Shown here in pieces: positions 45,172 through 55,606 of a stretch of DNA of 64,000 nucleotides. This DNA is from Plasmodium coatneyi (Eukaryota > Apicomplexa > Aconoidasida > Haemosporida > Plasmodiidae), in assembly GCF_001680005.1 (NCBI RefSeq), contig NC_033569.1:682001-746000 (forward strand). The letters are read 5' to 3'. A program made the position numbers and the translations under genes. Below the pieces are notes generated by a model. It ran no database searches. It was not told the origin of the DNA and saw only the letters and a program-made list of their open reading frames with translations. The first letter of the stretch is position 1, and the number at the start of each line of letters is the position of its first letter.

Positions 45172-46667
45172 ATGTATAAAACTCCACACAAAAAAGAGAT
45201 TATAGCTGCTCTTGTTATCCTCCCCAAAATGAAGTTAAACTATGCAGAGAAAAAAACCCTTTTAGAAAATCTCACAAATAGGATGATCAGAATAGAACAA
45301 GCTATAGGTAGCATAAAATTTTACGAAAAGGGTAGCAACGCAAAAGGGCTTCCTAAAGAGGGGACATCATTTGGTAGTGTTGTAAAAACAGTCGAAAGTA
45401 GAGGGGACGACTATCTGAATAAAGCTGTTGTTAGCTTTGATGACGACCGTGGTGACCACCATGGTGATGATGAGGGTAACGAAGTAGGTCCTGAGCCAAG
45501 CAGAGAAGACGAAGAGGACTACAATGAAATAAAATCCCGTTTGGAAAACATACCTACAGGTTAGGATACCTGCGCCAATGCTTACGCGTAGTCATTGCAA
45601 AATCTTACTATGTTTTACGGGCGTACACCGCGTTAATGTTATATATAATTTTTTTTTTTTCTTTCTCCTCACATGAAGACCTCCTGGGTACGCACAAAGA
45701 CGAGGTGGTAGAACTGATTAAGAAACACGGGCACAAGAACAGCGTAGCCGTTCACATTTGCACCATCAAGTTGATTCTGCAGCAGATCGCAAAGGAGTTC
45801 CTCCAGGATATTTATGCCCAATGTAATGCTTAAGAGGGTGCAGAAGAAGAGGGTGACAGTGGGGGTTACCCTCGTACCCCTTCTTTGCGTCTTTCCCACC
45901 ATTCATGCATTTTTTCCAGGTGGAAATACATCTTCCCTGCGCTTATTTACACTGTGGAGAAGCGTCTTACGAATTGGCCTCCAGCTGATCGTACCACTTC
46001 CTTACCCTCCCCCTCAGACAACGACTTCTACATTTACATCCACAGCAACAGCATCCTCGATGTGTACAATACCTTCGAATACAAACGGAACATCCTTTTA
46101 TCTCACCTGGATTTCATGAAAACTTACAGCCAGCAAGTTCAAAAAATTATGCAGCTGAAGGAGAACATAAACAGTTTCAAAATGTCGGGTAAGAAAGTGT
46201 GTGCCTGTCCGTCTATCTGCTTATCTGTGGTGGACGTTCCTCCGTCGCGTGCATGTCCAACAATGCTAACCCCATTTTTACGTCCTTATGATTATTTTGT
46301 TATCTTTTTATTTTATTTTTTTTTTAACCCCCTTGACGCCCCCAGAAGCGGAGCTCCACCTGGAGAGGTTGAAGAAAATTGAACAAAAAAACGAAGCCCT
46401 CTTTTCGCGAATTTCCGCAGTGAACGCTGCTTTGGAGAACGTGGCGTATAAGTACGCTTTGATGGTGAGTGAATGGAGTAAAAATGAAAAAGGAACTTCC
46501 CCAATTGTTTTGTCGTCCGATCTAATGGTGGGTGAACATAAAAGTAGGCACGAAAATGTTCCACCTCAGTTTACATAACACATGATTTATACCCATGTGG
46601 GCACTCCCTCACGCAGATGCAAGCGGCATCCCTAATCGTCTCCAGACATAAGCCAAATGTATCTTAA
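45172..46667 (+). CDS. Five-exon coiled-coil protein, possible dynactin p22 (DCTN3)-like subunit
   Basis: Exons are 45172-45559, 45679-45822, 46018-46188, 46346-46464 and 46617-46667, with GT-AG introns of 119, 195, 157 and 152 bp. They join to 290 aa; a second ATG at 45229 would give 271 aa. The protein is mostly helical: LLENLTNRMIRIEQAIG near the start, an acidic linker in exon 1, then KLILQQIAKEFLQDIYAQ, DVYNTFEYKRNILLSHLDF, and a C-terminal coiled coil LHLERLKKIEQKNEALFS ... YKYALM. Order and spacing of these helices recall dynactin subunit 3, but similarity is weak and I would not name it without a profile search. The donor of exon 4 (GATG|GTGAGT) and the last short exon are inferred. 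It converges on CWC22, with 94 bases between stop codons. Confidence 0.65.
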
Positions 46668-46761
46668 AAATACAAAAAATTGGTGAAGTAGTTGTTGCGG
46701 GAAAAAACTAAAAACACGTGCATCATCTACGAAGAACGAAATTGCTCCACCGCGCTGCGGG

Positions 46762-49740
46762 TCACCCCTGAAGCAACTTCCTCATCGAAGCGGTGAGGGC
46801 GCCCAACCCGATGGCGGTGAAGAAATTCACGCAAAAGCGCATATCCTGTGCATTGTCTGTGGGGAATAACCCACTCATGAAGGGCGAAATGGCCGGGTGA
46901 TTAATTTTATGATAAAACGCCTGCATGCCTAAATTGTTAGTCAACTCCTGCAACAGAATTTTGAGGAAAATTCTAGTAGACGATGTAGTGTCCTCCTCAG
47001 ACAACTTTATGTTAAGGAAAATGTTCCATGATATAGCATCCGTGTAGAGCAAATGAGCAAATAATTTTGCGCAGTTTCTCAATTTGGCTGTCTCCAATCT
47101 GTGGGCAGTATTATATGAATTCTGGAAACACTTTTCAAAATTCTCCTGATAGATACTTTTGAGCTTACATAACCTTTCTGCCTGGAGGGCATAGAATTTT
47201 TGGAAAGTTTTTTCCATGCAGCAGCAGTCGATAAGCATATTGCAAATTTCTATTTCGTATCCTTTTTTTATGTTCAATTTTAGTAACTTGTGGACGCATT
47301 CTTCGAAACTGAGGGAGGACATAATTGACAGGTAGACATTCTTCCTCAGATTGATTAGGTACTGCTCCGTCATGTCTGTTATTTCTTCTTTGGCCTGGTC
47401 GTCATCTTCTTCTTCACCAGCGCCATTTTCATCGTCACTTTTTCCATCGCTGCTGTCACTGTGGGAGCTCGCCCCGCGTTGCTCATTTTCTGAATCTGTG
47501 CTGCTCTGGTCGCTAGGTGAGCTGGCACTGTGGCTTTCGTCACTTCCGCTAATTTTGTTTCTCCCCCCGCCAGAGGCATCCCCGTGTAACAACTCTTTCG
47601 CAATATTGTCCCACTCGATATTCTCCTCCTCGTACTGCTCGGGGGGCACTTCCCTAAAGATGTTCAGCTCCTCCTGATTTTCAAAGGTCTCATCCAGGAG
47701 GTCAATTTCGTGCACAATTTTCTCCTCCTCATCGATCAGGTCAAGATCTTCCAGGATGGTTGGAAATTCACGAAAATAATTTTTCCTATAAGTCCACAGC
47801 TTCTCTATATCGTATTGCGTTTTTATGTTAATCTTCCCCTCCTGTATGATATCCTTTAGTCGGTCAAAAATTATGTCTATACCTTTTCGACATATGTTCA
47901 TATATAGCTGACCGACCTCCGCTAGGAAATACGTACACACCTGCACGGAATCGTTTGTTATATTTTGCAAAAGAATAGAACATAGCTGAAGACCTACAAT
48001 CTCGTGAATAACCCTCTGGTTAATCATATGAGCAATAAATTTTACACTATTGAGGCAGACGATTTTGTCGTTCCTTTTGTAGGACCTCCTAAAATGGAGG
48101 ATAATTCTCTGTATGGTCAGTAACCCTATGGTTGGAAACTTTGAATTGATAATGCAGAGCAACGCTGCAAAGACGTGGGTAAATGATGGGGAGCTTAGCT
48201 GAGCATGGATCAGTGCACGACTGAATATTCCCTTTCCTCTGATCAAGTTACATTCGAACAGCTCATAACAGACGTCTCCTATGTTGTCTACGTTCACCTT
48301 ATTCACTATGTTGTTTATTTTTTTTTTTAACTTCATCCATTCTTGCTTTTGATACAGGGCGCTTTTCTTATTCGTGACTTCTTTTTTTAGCCTCTCCAAT
48401 TTGAACGGCGGTATATAAACTCCTCCCGCCCTTCCTATATCCTCCGTCGTGACGTTTGCGATTTTCTGCTTCGCGTATTCGATTAGCTCTTCGTTAATTT
48501 GGAGGTTCGCGTGTTCGTCCTCCGCGAAGGGGTCATACGCATCATCTATGTCGTGCGGTTTTTCCACCTGACGCACCTTTCTGCGATTCAGTTTGGGCAC
48601 CTTCTTCCGTTTCTTCCCTTCATCGGAGCTGCTAGGACTGCATTGGCTGCTATCAATGCTATCACTACTATCACCGCTTTGGCTGCTACTGGTGCCTTTC
48701 CCCCTCTTCCTTCTTGCCCTACCCGAGGAACCTCCGCTGCTGCTTGTCCCATCCCCAGAGTGACGACTCCGCCACGACGAATCCTGACTTTCCCCCCCGT
48801 GTACGCTTCCCGAGCTGAATGATTCGGACCGTTTATCCCTTCTTCTTTTCCCCCTCTTGGGGTCTTTCCCATCCTTCTTTTTACTCCTCCCCACGTCAGT
48901 GTCCCTCGAACTGGCGGACGCGCTTCTCCTATTTTCCCTCTTTTCGCTTCGCCTTTCATTAGGTCGAATTCGTTTTTTCACCTCCGACTTTTGGCTGGCA
49001 CTGCTACTGCTGCTACCGCTGCTATGATGTCGCTTCCTTTTCCTATTTCCCTTTTTCACGTTTTCTTTCTCAAGTTCCTTGCTCTGATTTTCCTCATCAC
49101 TTGATTTGTGTTTATCCTTTCCGCGTATGCCCCTTTTGTCTCCCCTCAGTTGTCTGCTTTTTTTCTCATGGGGAGCGTATTCATCAGAATCCTCTTCCGA
49201 AGCGCTGCTCGATTTGTTCCTCCCCTTGATTTCACTACGCCCGCTTCCACTCCTGACGGACGCCCTGCTAGCGCTCAAACTGGGGGTGCTTGGGCTTCGC
49301 CCTTGAGACGACTTGTCCTCTGAATTAACGCTACTATATTGGCTCTCACTGCTGGACTGGTCCATTTTTGCCTTCCTCCTCCCTCTCATTCTTCCTTCCG
49401 AACTGGACTTCCCTCTTCTTGGCGAAGATGCAGCGCTGCTACTAGTGTAATGTTCATCGGAACGGTGTGGCGACTTTTTCTTTTGAGTTATCCTTCCGCT
49501 TTTGTCTCGTTTAGTTTTTCTATGCGATGTGGAAATTTTCTTCTCCCCTTCATCGGATTCATAGGAGGAAGACCTACTCTTTACGGTTTTCCTTTTTCTC
49601 CTTTCCCCTTCACTTCTACTATCATCACTAGAAGCAAATGGGGATTCTCCTCTCCGCTGTTTTGCCCCCTTGGTTCTGCTATGCTGTTCCATGCTGCTCT
49701 CACTTCCTTGCCTCTTTTTCCTGGAATACTCCCTATGCAT
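46762..49740 (-). CDS. CWC22: Pre-mRNA-splicing factor CWC22
   Basis: This is a 992-aa single-exon protein. Residues 1 to about 400 are Ser/Arg/Lys-rich (RS-like, with poly-Ser). The MIF4G domain begins after AGGVYIPPFKLERL (about 440), with the typical CWC22 block FECNLIRGKGIFSRALIHAQ, FAALLCIINSKFPTIG and LNSVKFIAHMINQRVIHE, up to about 640. An acidic Ser/Asp/Glu-rich linker follows, then the MA3 domain from about 795 (LRKNVYLSIMSSLSFEECVHKLLKL ...) to LSPFMSGLF-type sequence near the end. CWC22 is a spliceosome component needed before the first catalytic step. In other eukaryotes it recruits eIF4A3 to start exon-junction complex assembly. The long N-terminal RS-like part is larger than in yeast. 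Confidence 0.93.
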   Translation of the reverse strand: MHREYSRKKRQGSESSMEQHSRTKGAKQRRGESPFASSDDSRSEGERRKRKTVKSRSSSYESDEGEKKISTSHRKTKRDKSGRITQKKKSPHRSDEHYTSSSAASSPRRGKSSSEGRMRGRRKAKMDQSSSESQYSSVNSEDKSSQGRSPSTPSLSASRASVRSGSGRSEIKGRNKSSSASEEDSDEYAPHEKKSRQLRGDKRGIRGKDKHKSSDEENQSKELEKENVKKGNRKRKRHHSSGSSSSSASQKSEVKKRIRPNERRSEKRENRRSASASSRDTDVGRSKKKDGKDPKRGKRRRDKRSESFSSGSVHGGESQDSSWRSRHSGDGTSSSGGSSGRARRKRGKGTSSSQSGDSSDSIDSSQCSPSSSDEGKKRKKVPKLNRRKVRQVEKPHDIDDAYDPFAEDEHANLQINEELIEYAKQKIANVTTEDIGRAGGVYIPPFKLERLKKEVTNKKSALYQKQEWMKLKKKINNIVNKVNVDNIGDVCYELFECNLIRGKGIFSRALIHAQLSSPSFTHVFAALLCIINSKFPTIGLLTIQRIILHFRRSYKRNDKIVCLNSVKFIAHMINQRVIHEIVGLQLCSILLQNITNDSVQVCTYFLAEVGQLYMNICRKGIDIIFDRLKDIIQEGKINIKTQYDIEKLWTYRKNYFREFPTILEDLDLIDEEEKIVHEIDLLDETFENQEELNIFREVPPEQYEEENIEWDNIAKELLHGDASGGGRNKISGSDESHSASSPSDQSSTDSENEQRGASSHSDSSDGKSDDENGAGEEEDDDQAKEEITDMTEQYLINLRKNVYLSIMSSLSFEECVHKLLKLNIKKGYEIEICNMLIDCCCMEKTFQKFYALQAERLCKLKSIYQENFEKCFQNSYNTAHRLETAKLRNCAKLFAHLLYTDAISWNIFLNIKLSEEDTTSSTRIFLKILLQELTNNLGMQAFYHKINHPAISPFMSGLFPTDNAQDMRFCVNFFTAIGLGALTASMRKLLQG

Positions 49741-51325
49741 TTTGGGCCTGCTTCACGTAAAGTTTGGTAAGTACTGCTCTATCTTTTAATTTCCCTCAAG
49801 TTTGCTTCTCCACATTGGGATCAGCAACCTTTCCTTTTATTTTCATTCCTACGGAGGGCTTCCTCCCCTGACGCGGAAACGGATCGGCCAATCAAGTACC
49901 GCCACGGAGGACACGCAGGTTCATGTTTTTTCTTTCCTTCCACTGGGGTGAAAAGAGAAAACACTTCCGCGTTAGCTGTGCCGGTTGGCATGTATTAATA
50001 AATGGGGAAACTACGCCTCACGAGGTGCCCGTCAAATGAGCGACAAATTAGCCACAAATTTGCAACAATTATGGGATTTTGCCCCCCACATCCCAAATGA
50101 GCTAACCGACTGGCAAAGGTTTACGGCTTGATATGCGCTCGAATTTTCCTTTACCCCTTTTTTAGATTATATTTCTGCGTTCCCATTTTATATTTTTCCA
50201 CTGTGCCATAATGTTAAAATCCCCATTTGAAGCCAGCGGGTTTGCCTTTTTTTTTTCTTTTTTTTTTTCCAAAAATTTTAAAATGGATATCCCAATAATT
50301 CGAATTAAAAATGTACAATGTGACCCATGGCGACGTTATTTTGGGGAACCAGTGTGGGGACACCGGTTCGGTTGAAGGGGGGCAGTAAAGTTAGGCCAAT
50401 GGAATGACAAGGTAAAACGGGGCACTTCTTAATGCGGCTCGATCTACATTGCCCCATATTACTCACGCATCCCCAAATGGTTAATCATAAAATTCGTTGC
50501 AAAAACGAATTAACGACAACGGCAGAACCAGGTATATACTTGTGCAAAAAGCGGGAAGGAAAAAATGCCCTACCGCCACATTCTCCATTCCAACTGTAAG
50601 GCAAATTACCATTTCGCCAAGGCGAACAGATGTCCTATATCCTATGTATACATTTAACTCGCTGCTTCATGTAATCCCTGATTTTTTTGAAATTTCTCCC
50701 CCGAGGCATAGGCCCCAAATTAATTTTGTTCACCATGTCTGGATACAAGTGTCACATCCCTAGCAGGTTAAGTGAACATAAATTGGTGCTAATATAGCAA
50801 AATATTTATGGTCTTTTTTTTTTTTTTTTTTTTTTTTTTTGGCAAAAATTTGGCTGTTTTGTTCTGCCCGTCCGGACATACCTGGCGCACACTACGCAAA
50901 AAAGTAAAAATAAAAAATTGCACATGTAGAGCGGCGAAGTTCATTTCCCCAACTGTTGCTCCCCCAGGAGTAACATCCTTGGTTATTTTCTGAGATAAAA
51001 CAATTTCCTTCGTTGCAAAAAAAAATCTTACAAATGTTATCCTTAAAATTGTGCAACATTTCCCGTGAAGTACACGCGACGTGACCAAGTTGGAAAAAAG
51101 AAAAAAAAAACGCAGTTGTCTTAAAACCCCTTTTTAAAAAAAAAAAATGAAGGCAAATTTAAGCCCCTCCCTCAGACAGGAAATCGCCTTATGCAATAAG
51201 CAAAAGAGCAACAAGCGATGTATCCTTATTTCGCTCAACAGCAAATGTAATGAAACAATTTATAAGCGCAAAGACAGAATGGTGGTGCTGCGAAAGAGTG
51301 AGGAGCCCAGTTGTCAGGGCGAATA
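49741..51325. other. Divergent intergenic region between CWC22 and the twinfilin-like gene
   Basis: This 1.6-kb spacer lies between two divergent gene starts. T27 occurs at 50814-50840, with further A/T runs near 50250-50275 and 51135-51147. ORFs present are short and of random composition. No RNA gene is seen. Confidence 0.6.
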
Positions 51326-53044
51326 ATGTCACCCCATCATTGCAAAGGGAGGTGTAAAATGGATATCGATTCCATCTCGCAAGGACCTCCTTCGTTTGAT
51401 CAGTTCTTCGCAAATTATCGCGTCTTAAAATGCTCCCCTCCCCGTGCACACAATCGTGTTATGTCAACTTCTTCCTCCCCCCCTTCGTCAGTTCAATTCA
51501 CGCTGGAAGGCTACACAGAACAGAAGGAAAACCCGAGCAACGATTTGGAAAGTATAAAATGCCTATTAAATGACGAGCTCGCTTTCATACTCTACAATGC
51601 TGCAGTTTTTACTGCTAAATACAAATGGGTCCTTATCCTATGGGTCCCCGACGAATCGGTAGCAACAAAATTGGAGAAGGAAAAAGAGTCTACTGAGAAG
51701 GTCGACAGGGATAAGAAGTACACCCAAGTGACACAGCTGAATAGGTTAATTTATTGCACTTTAAAAAATAACCTTCTTCATTATGTGGACGATGAGAGGG
51801 AAGTGCCACTGGAAGAAGTGCACAATTTCGATGAGCTGGAAAGATGCATAAAGGCCAGTCTCCACAACTGCTTAACGCAAGGTAGGACGACGCAAATGTG
51901 TAATGGAAATGTATTACCCCATTTCAGCGTTACGAATTACCTCCACAATTACTACTTCCTAAATGAGCAAATGAAGCAGTGTTGTGAAGGCTTAAATGAG
52001 GAAGGTGATTGCCTCTCCAAGCATCTCGATTTGCTCGCCAAGGAGAGCAACACGTGCATCGTTTTGCTCACCATAGATGTTTACAACTACAAACTGGATA
52101 GCCGTTTTGAGAAAATAGAAACTATCGAATCGTTTCTTCAACTAACAAAAGAACTACACATCCTTTATGTCCTTTACAAGACATCCGACACGTATACTTG
52201 CTTCTACCTCTGTCATAGTGACAGGTGTACTACTAGAGAAAAATTCGTCTACTCCTTGTTTAAACCCCACTTAATCCAAATTTTGAAAAAAAAAAATATT
52301 CACATTTTTTTAAGTGCCGAAATGGGTAAGCTTAAACATCTGGTAGACTTTATCCGAGGGGACATTACAACGAAGAAGGAAGTTCCCACAAAAGGTGCAC
52401 CACTTGATGACATGGCTTCCAAAACGAAGAAAAGCACAGACCATTTGGCCTTGGTTGGGAGAAAGAACTACTCTAGCCATGCACAGATCAGTGTGCCGAA
52501 GGAGTTACTTCCCATTGTGGAAAATGATTCCATTGGCAAGAAAGGCAGGACGAATGATCAATCTGGGAATGGGCCAAACGTGCATAGGAAGCACTCGTTT
52601 ACAGCTAGAACCATTAACATGCTGTCCCTGAAGAGGAGGGAGTCCAAGTCAAGCAACACACAGACAGAACAACTCACTCCGGGGAGAACAAATAAAATGG
52701 CACATGCACCACTAGGGGAAAGAAAACAAACTAGTACCTCTACATCTACCAGCGAAAATATCGGACCAAAGTTACTCAAAAAATTGTCCCTATCAAAATC
52801 GTATAATTTGAAAAAAAAAAAAACCTTCACAAATGACGGCGAAAAAAACTTAACAGGAAGGAAAAAAACAGAACCCTCCCCTACAATGGTCCAGAGTAAA
52901 TCGTTAACCCTCCACAAGGGATCGTCCACCTCCGTCGAGTTTAAAAAATCGCCCTCTTTGTCTAAGCAAAAATCGCTGCAACTGGACAAGAAAAAGAGCT
53001 TCGCAAAAAGGCTCAAAGGGAGAAGCGCTGCTTCAGAAAAGTGA
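51326..53044 (+). CDS. Twinfilin-like protein with two apparent ADF-homology domains and a basic tail
   Basis: The protein is 572 aa from ATG 51326; a second in-frame ATG at 51359 is equally possible, and the frame upstream holds only a TTG. About residues 65-185 resemble an ADF-H domain: KWVLILWVPDES followed, after a short insert, by LIYCTLKNNLLHYV, as in twinfilin's WSPDxxPV...MLYAATRATV pattern. About residues 235-345 resemble a second: CFYLCHSDRCTTREKFVYSLFKPHLIQIL, where the long actin-binding helix would lie. The last 220 residues are Lys/Ser/Thr-rich. Twinfilins bind actin monomers through two ADF-H folds and capping protein or phosphoinositides through a basic tail, which fits this layout. 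The match is by eye and distant, so actin binding is inference. Confidence 0.62.
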   Translation: MSPHHCKGRCKMDIDSISQGPPSFDQFFANYRVLKCSPPRAHNRVMSTSSSPPSSVQFTLEGYTEQKENPSNDLESIKCLLNDELAFILYNAAVFTAKYKWVLILWVPDESVATKLEKEKESTEKVDRDKKYTQVTQLNRLIYCTLKNNLLHYVDDEREVPLEEVHNFDELERCIKASLHNCLTQGRTTQMCNGNVLPHFSVTNYLHNYYFLNEQMKQCCEGLNEEGDCLSKHLDLLAKESNTCIVLLTIDVYNYKLDSRFEKIETIESFLQLTKELHILYVLYKTSDTYTCFYLCHSDRCTTREKFVYSLFKPHLIQILKKKNIHIFLSAEMGKLKHLVDFIRGDITTKKEVPTKGAPLDDMASKTKKSTDHLALVGRKNYSSHAQISVPKELLPIVENDSIGKKGRTNDQSGNGPNVHRKHSFTARTINMLSLKRRESKSSNTQTEQLTPGRTNKMAHAPLGERKQTSTSTSTSENIGPKLLKKLSLSKSYNLKKKKTFTNDGEKNLTGRKKTEPSPTMVQSKSLTLHKGSSTSVEFKKSPSLSKQKSLQLDKKKSFAKRLKGRSAASEK

Positions 53045-53344
53045 TAAGTTTCAACGGGTTACAAGCATTTGCCCAGTTTATCCCACCTAGATGTTGGCAT
53101 ACATGCATGTGTAAAAGCATCCTTAACGATTGCACACCGTTGATTGATTTTCTACAAAGGGTTATACACCTGCGTAGACAGGCACATTTTTCTTTTCGTG
53201 CATGTGATGCCTGTTCATGCTATTACGAAGTCGTTTCCCTCCGATGGATTTTTTTTTCGCAGCTGGCGTTGCGGTTTAGTGGCTTGGGGGCCCTCCCCAC
53301 AGTGACCTATTAGAAAAGCCCCTCAAGGGATAGCCTAAAAGACC

Positions 53345-54311
53345 TTAATTCATTTTGTTGCCAATCGTTTGTATCTTCTTTTTCAAACGGAGTAGCATCC
53401 TTATAGTGGAGAGGTACATCATTTCGGTTCCCATTTGGGGGTTCATATGCGGCATTGCTCTACCCCTTTTTTTCGTCTTCTTTGCATAAACACCCCAAGA
53501 ACATGAACCGTGTAAGCAATGTGTGCCCCATTTTTTACGAAAGAAATGCACCCACTTCGTGCAGCATGCATGTTGGTTCCCTCCACAAAGGGGACGAAAT
53601 CATATGCCTACACTCACATCCGTATCATGGTGATTATCGTAATATATAATAAAAAGGGTGGGAACCCCCCGCGAGAGAAGTACAGCTACGTGGCAGAACA
53701 CACAGTTGCACACGTACCCCAATGTTGGCTCTCCAAGGGGGGAAAAGAAAACTTCTTCAGCAATTTTTCCCCTTTGTTGCAAAATGGAGAAGTGATCCAA
53801 CCGGGAAGACCTTCATTTAAAACGTTAAAGTGTACGCCGTTGTAAAAACTACCGTTCCGATCTTTTTTATGTAACCTGTTCAAGTGGACTAACTCACCTC
53901 ACGTGTGCATACGTTCGTATTTATGGGTGTATCATGTATGTGGACATGCGTATGGATAAAATGCCGCCACACAGGGGGTTAAAAGAGCTTTAATTGGGGG
54001 TAGGAAAAAAAAAAAAGGATGAAATTTTAAGGGGAACAAATATGTAGCTAATTACCCCTTTATGTAAAATTACTATTTCGACCTGACCTTTTTCATCCCC
54101 CTTGCTGTACCCTATTCTTAGGAGAAAATCCGCTAAGGTAAAATGTGCTGAAGAAAGAGGCGTCATCTCCTTGTAGGCGACGTTCCCCGGTGAACATTTT
54201 TAAAGGCGCATTTGGGTTAACAATACTGTGGGAGGTTGGCAAAAAAAAAATAATAATAATAGAATGAAGCCATACACATTGGCGTATGTTAACCACATAC
54301 ATGTAGCACAT
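53345..54311 (-). CDS. Small multi-exon gene of unknown function (exon structure provisional)
   Basis: Three protein-like exons are seen on the minus strand. Exon 54225-54111 (acceptor CCCACAG) includes MFTGERRLQGDDASFF and GFSPKN. Exon 53875-53718 (acceptor GAACAG, donor GG|GTACGT) includes FYNGVHFNVLNEGLPGWI. Exon 53457-53345 includes MNPQMGTEMMYLSTIRMLLR and the stop. The last two join in frame. A possible first exon is 54311-54301 (ATG TGC TAC AT, then GTATGTGG). Joining 54111 to 53875 leaves one base too many: the exon ends AGG|GTACAG where AG| would be needed. The predicted protein is about 130 aa with a basic C-terminus. I recognise no family. A missed exon is also possible. Confidence 0.45.
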
Positions 54312-54922
54312 ATGTAATGCATATCAGCACAAGTGGGAAACATTGTGAAAGGAAAAGCACTAAAAAAAGTGGTACCGAACGAGGACCCATTTCTACATGT
54401 GCTCAGGAAACATTATATTATGCGCATATGCCCAAGTATAATATATTTATAAGCACTTTTTTATGTTGGAAACCGCGCTGAATTTTTTTTTTTTTTTTCT
54501 CCCTTTGTAAAAATCATGTTGCTTTAAATCGTTTCGCGAATTTGCGCCCCTCCGAAATTATGAGCCAACTTTTTTTTTTTTTTTTTTTTAACCCAAGAGT
54601 CAACAAACAACTGACAAAAAAGGGAAAAAAAAAATACGCCATTGGATGGTAAAGCCACCGCTTTGGGCATTGCAAACTATAAGAGAAAAAAAAAGTACCT
54701 AAATAAAATTTTAATTCCTGCGAGTGTAGGTACATAAATTTACCCCCCTCCGAGCGAACTGCATAAATCTACGCCCTGCCGGAGTTACGTACTGCTCCTG
54801 ACGGCAAGAATACGCCCCTGCGTAGCTGGTTCAGTTAGTCACCACATCACTTAACCGCTTCCTCTAGCAGCATCACTCTTCGCTGCCCCCCCAGATTGAC
54901 AGACGAATATATAAGGAGCCCA
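54312..54922. other. Divergent spacer upstream of the CacyBP-like gene
   Basis: This 0.6-kb spacer lies between divergent gene starts and carries T runs at 54485-54498 and 54571-54589. A minus-strand ORF at 54514-54735 is mostly homopolymer-derived. No other feature is seen. Confidence 0.5.
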
Positions 54923-55606
54923 ATGGAGTCTCCCCAAGTGGCCGAGTTGAACAAAGATATAGCAGAGCTGAACAAGTTGCTGACCCAGGCAGTGAGAGAA
55001 AATGTGAAAGAAAAAATAAAACGATGCATAGAAAACACAACAATAGAAATAGCAAAGCTGAAACTGGAAGAAAGTCAAACCCCAAACAAAATAACGGACA
55101 AAAGTACACCCCTAAATGACAGCAACGTTTCCTACAGCTCTGTTCAGTCCTTCGCATGGAATCAGGAAGGAAATAAAGTTACCGTTTTTCTGACCGTTAA
55201 AGATATACAGAATGTTGACAAGGAAAAAATCTGCGCAGAATTTAACGAAAGAAGTTTTGAAATTAAAATGCACGACGTGAATAAAAAAAATTATCGTTTC
55301 TGTGTAAAAAAATTACATGAAAAAATCGTGCCAGGTAAATGCTGCTTTAAAGTTAAGAAGGATGCTCTGCATGTGTACCTAATTAAACAGGACCAGAAAT
55401 ATTGGGACAATTTGCACTTCAAGGAGTCACCCATGTCTAAAATTCGTGCGCCCAAAATGGACGAGCAGGCAGAACCCTCCACCATGCTTATGAACATGAT
55501 GAAGCAACTGTACCAGGAGGGAGACAGCGACATGAAAAGAACCATTGCGAAGGCTTGGTGCGAAGCCAACGAGAAGAAGGGGGACTTTTCCGTCCCCAAT
55601 TTTTGA
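54923..55606 (+). CDS. Calcyclin-binding protein / Siah-interacting-type protein (CS + SGS domains)
   Basis: This is a 227-aa single-exon protein, almost the length of human CacyBP/SIP (228). The ATG at 54923 is chosen because the frame upstream contains only a TTG. Residues 1-50 form a helical hairpin (VAELNKDIAELNKLLTQAV). A CS (p23/Sgt1-type) domain covers about 65-170: FAWNQEGNKVTVFLTVKDI ... FEIKMHDV ... NYRFCVKKLHEKIVPGKC ... KYWDNLHF. The C-terminal SGS-like segment (MNMMKQLYQEGDSDMKRTIAKAW) follows. In animals CacyBP bridges Siah E3 ligases and Skp1 in ubiquitination and binds S100 proteins; the parasite partner set is unknown. The domain call is solid. Confidence 0.9.
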   Translation: MESPQVAELNKDIAELNKLLTQAVRENVKEKIKRCIENTTIEIAKLKLEESQTPNKITDKSTPLNDSNVSYSSVQSFAWNQEGNKVTVFLTVKDIQNVDKEKICAEFNERSFEIKMHDVNKKNYRFCVKKLHEKIVPGKCCFKVKKDALHVYLIKQDQKYWDNLHFKESPMSKIRAPKMDEQAEPSTMLMNMMKQLYQEGDSDMKRTIAKAWCEANEKKGDFSVPNF

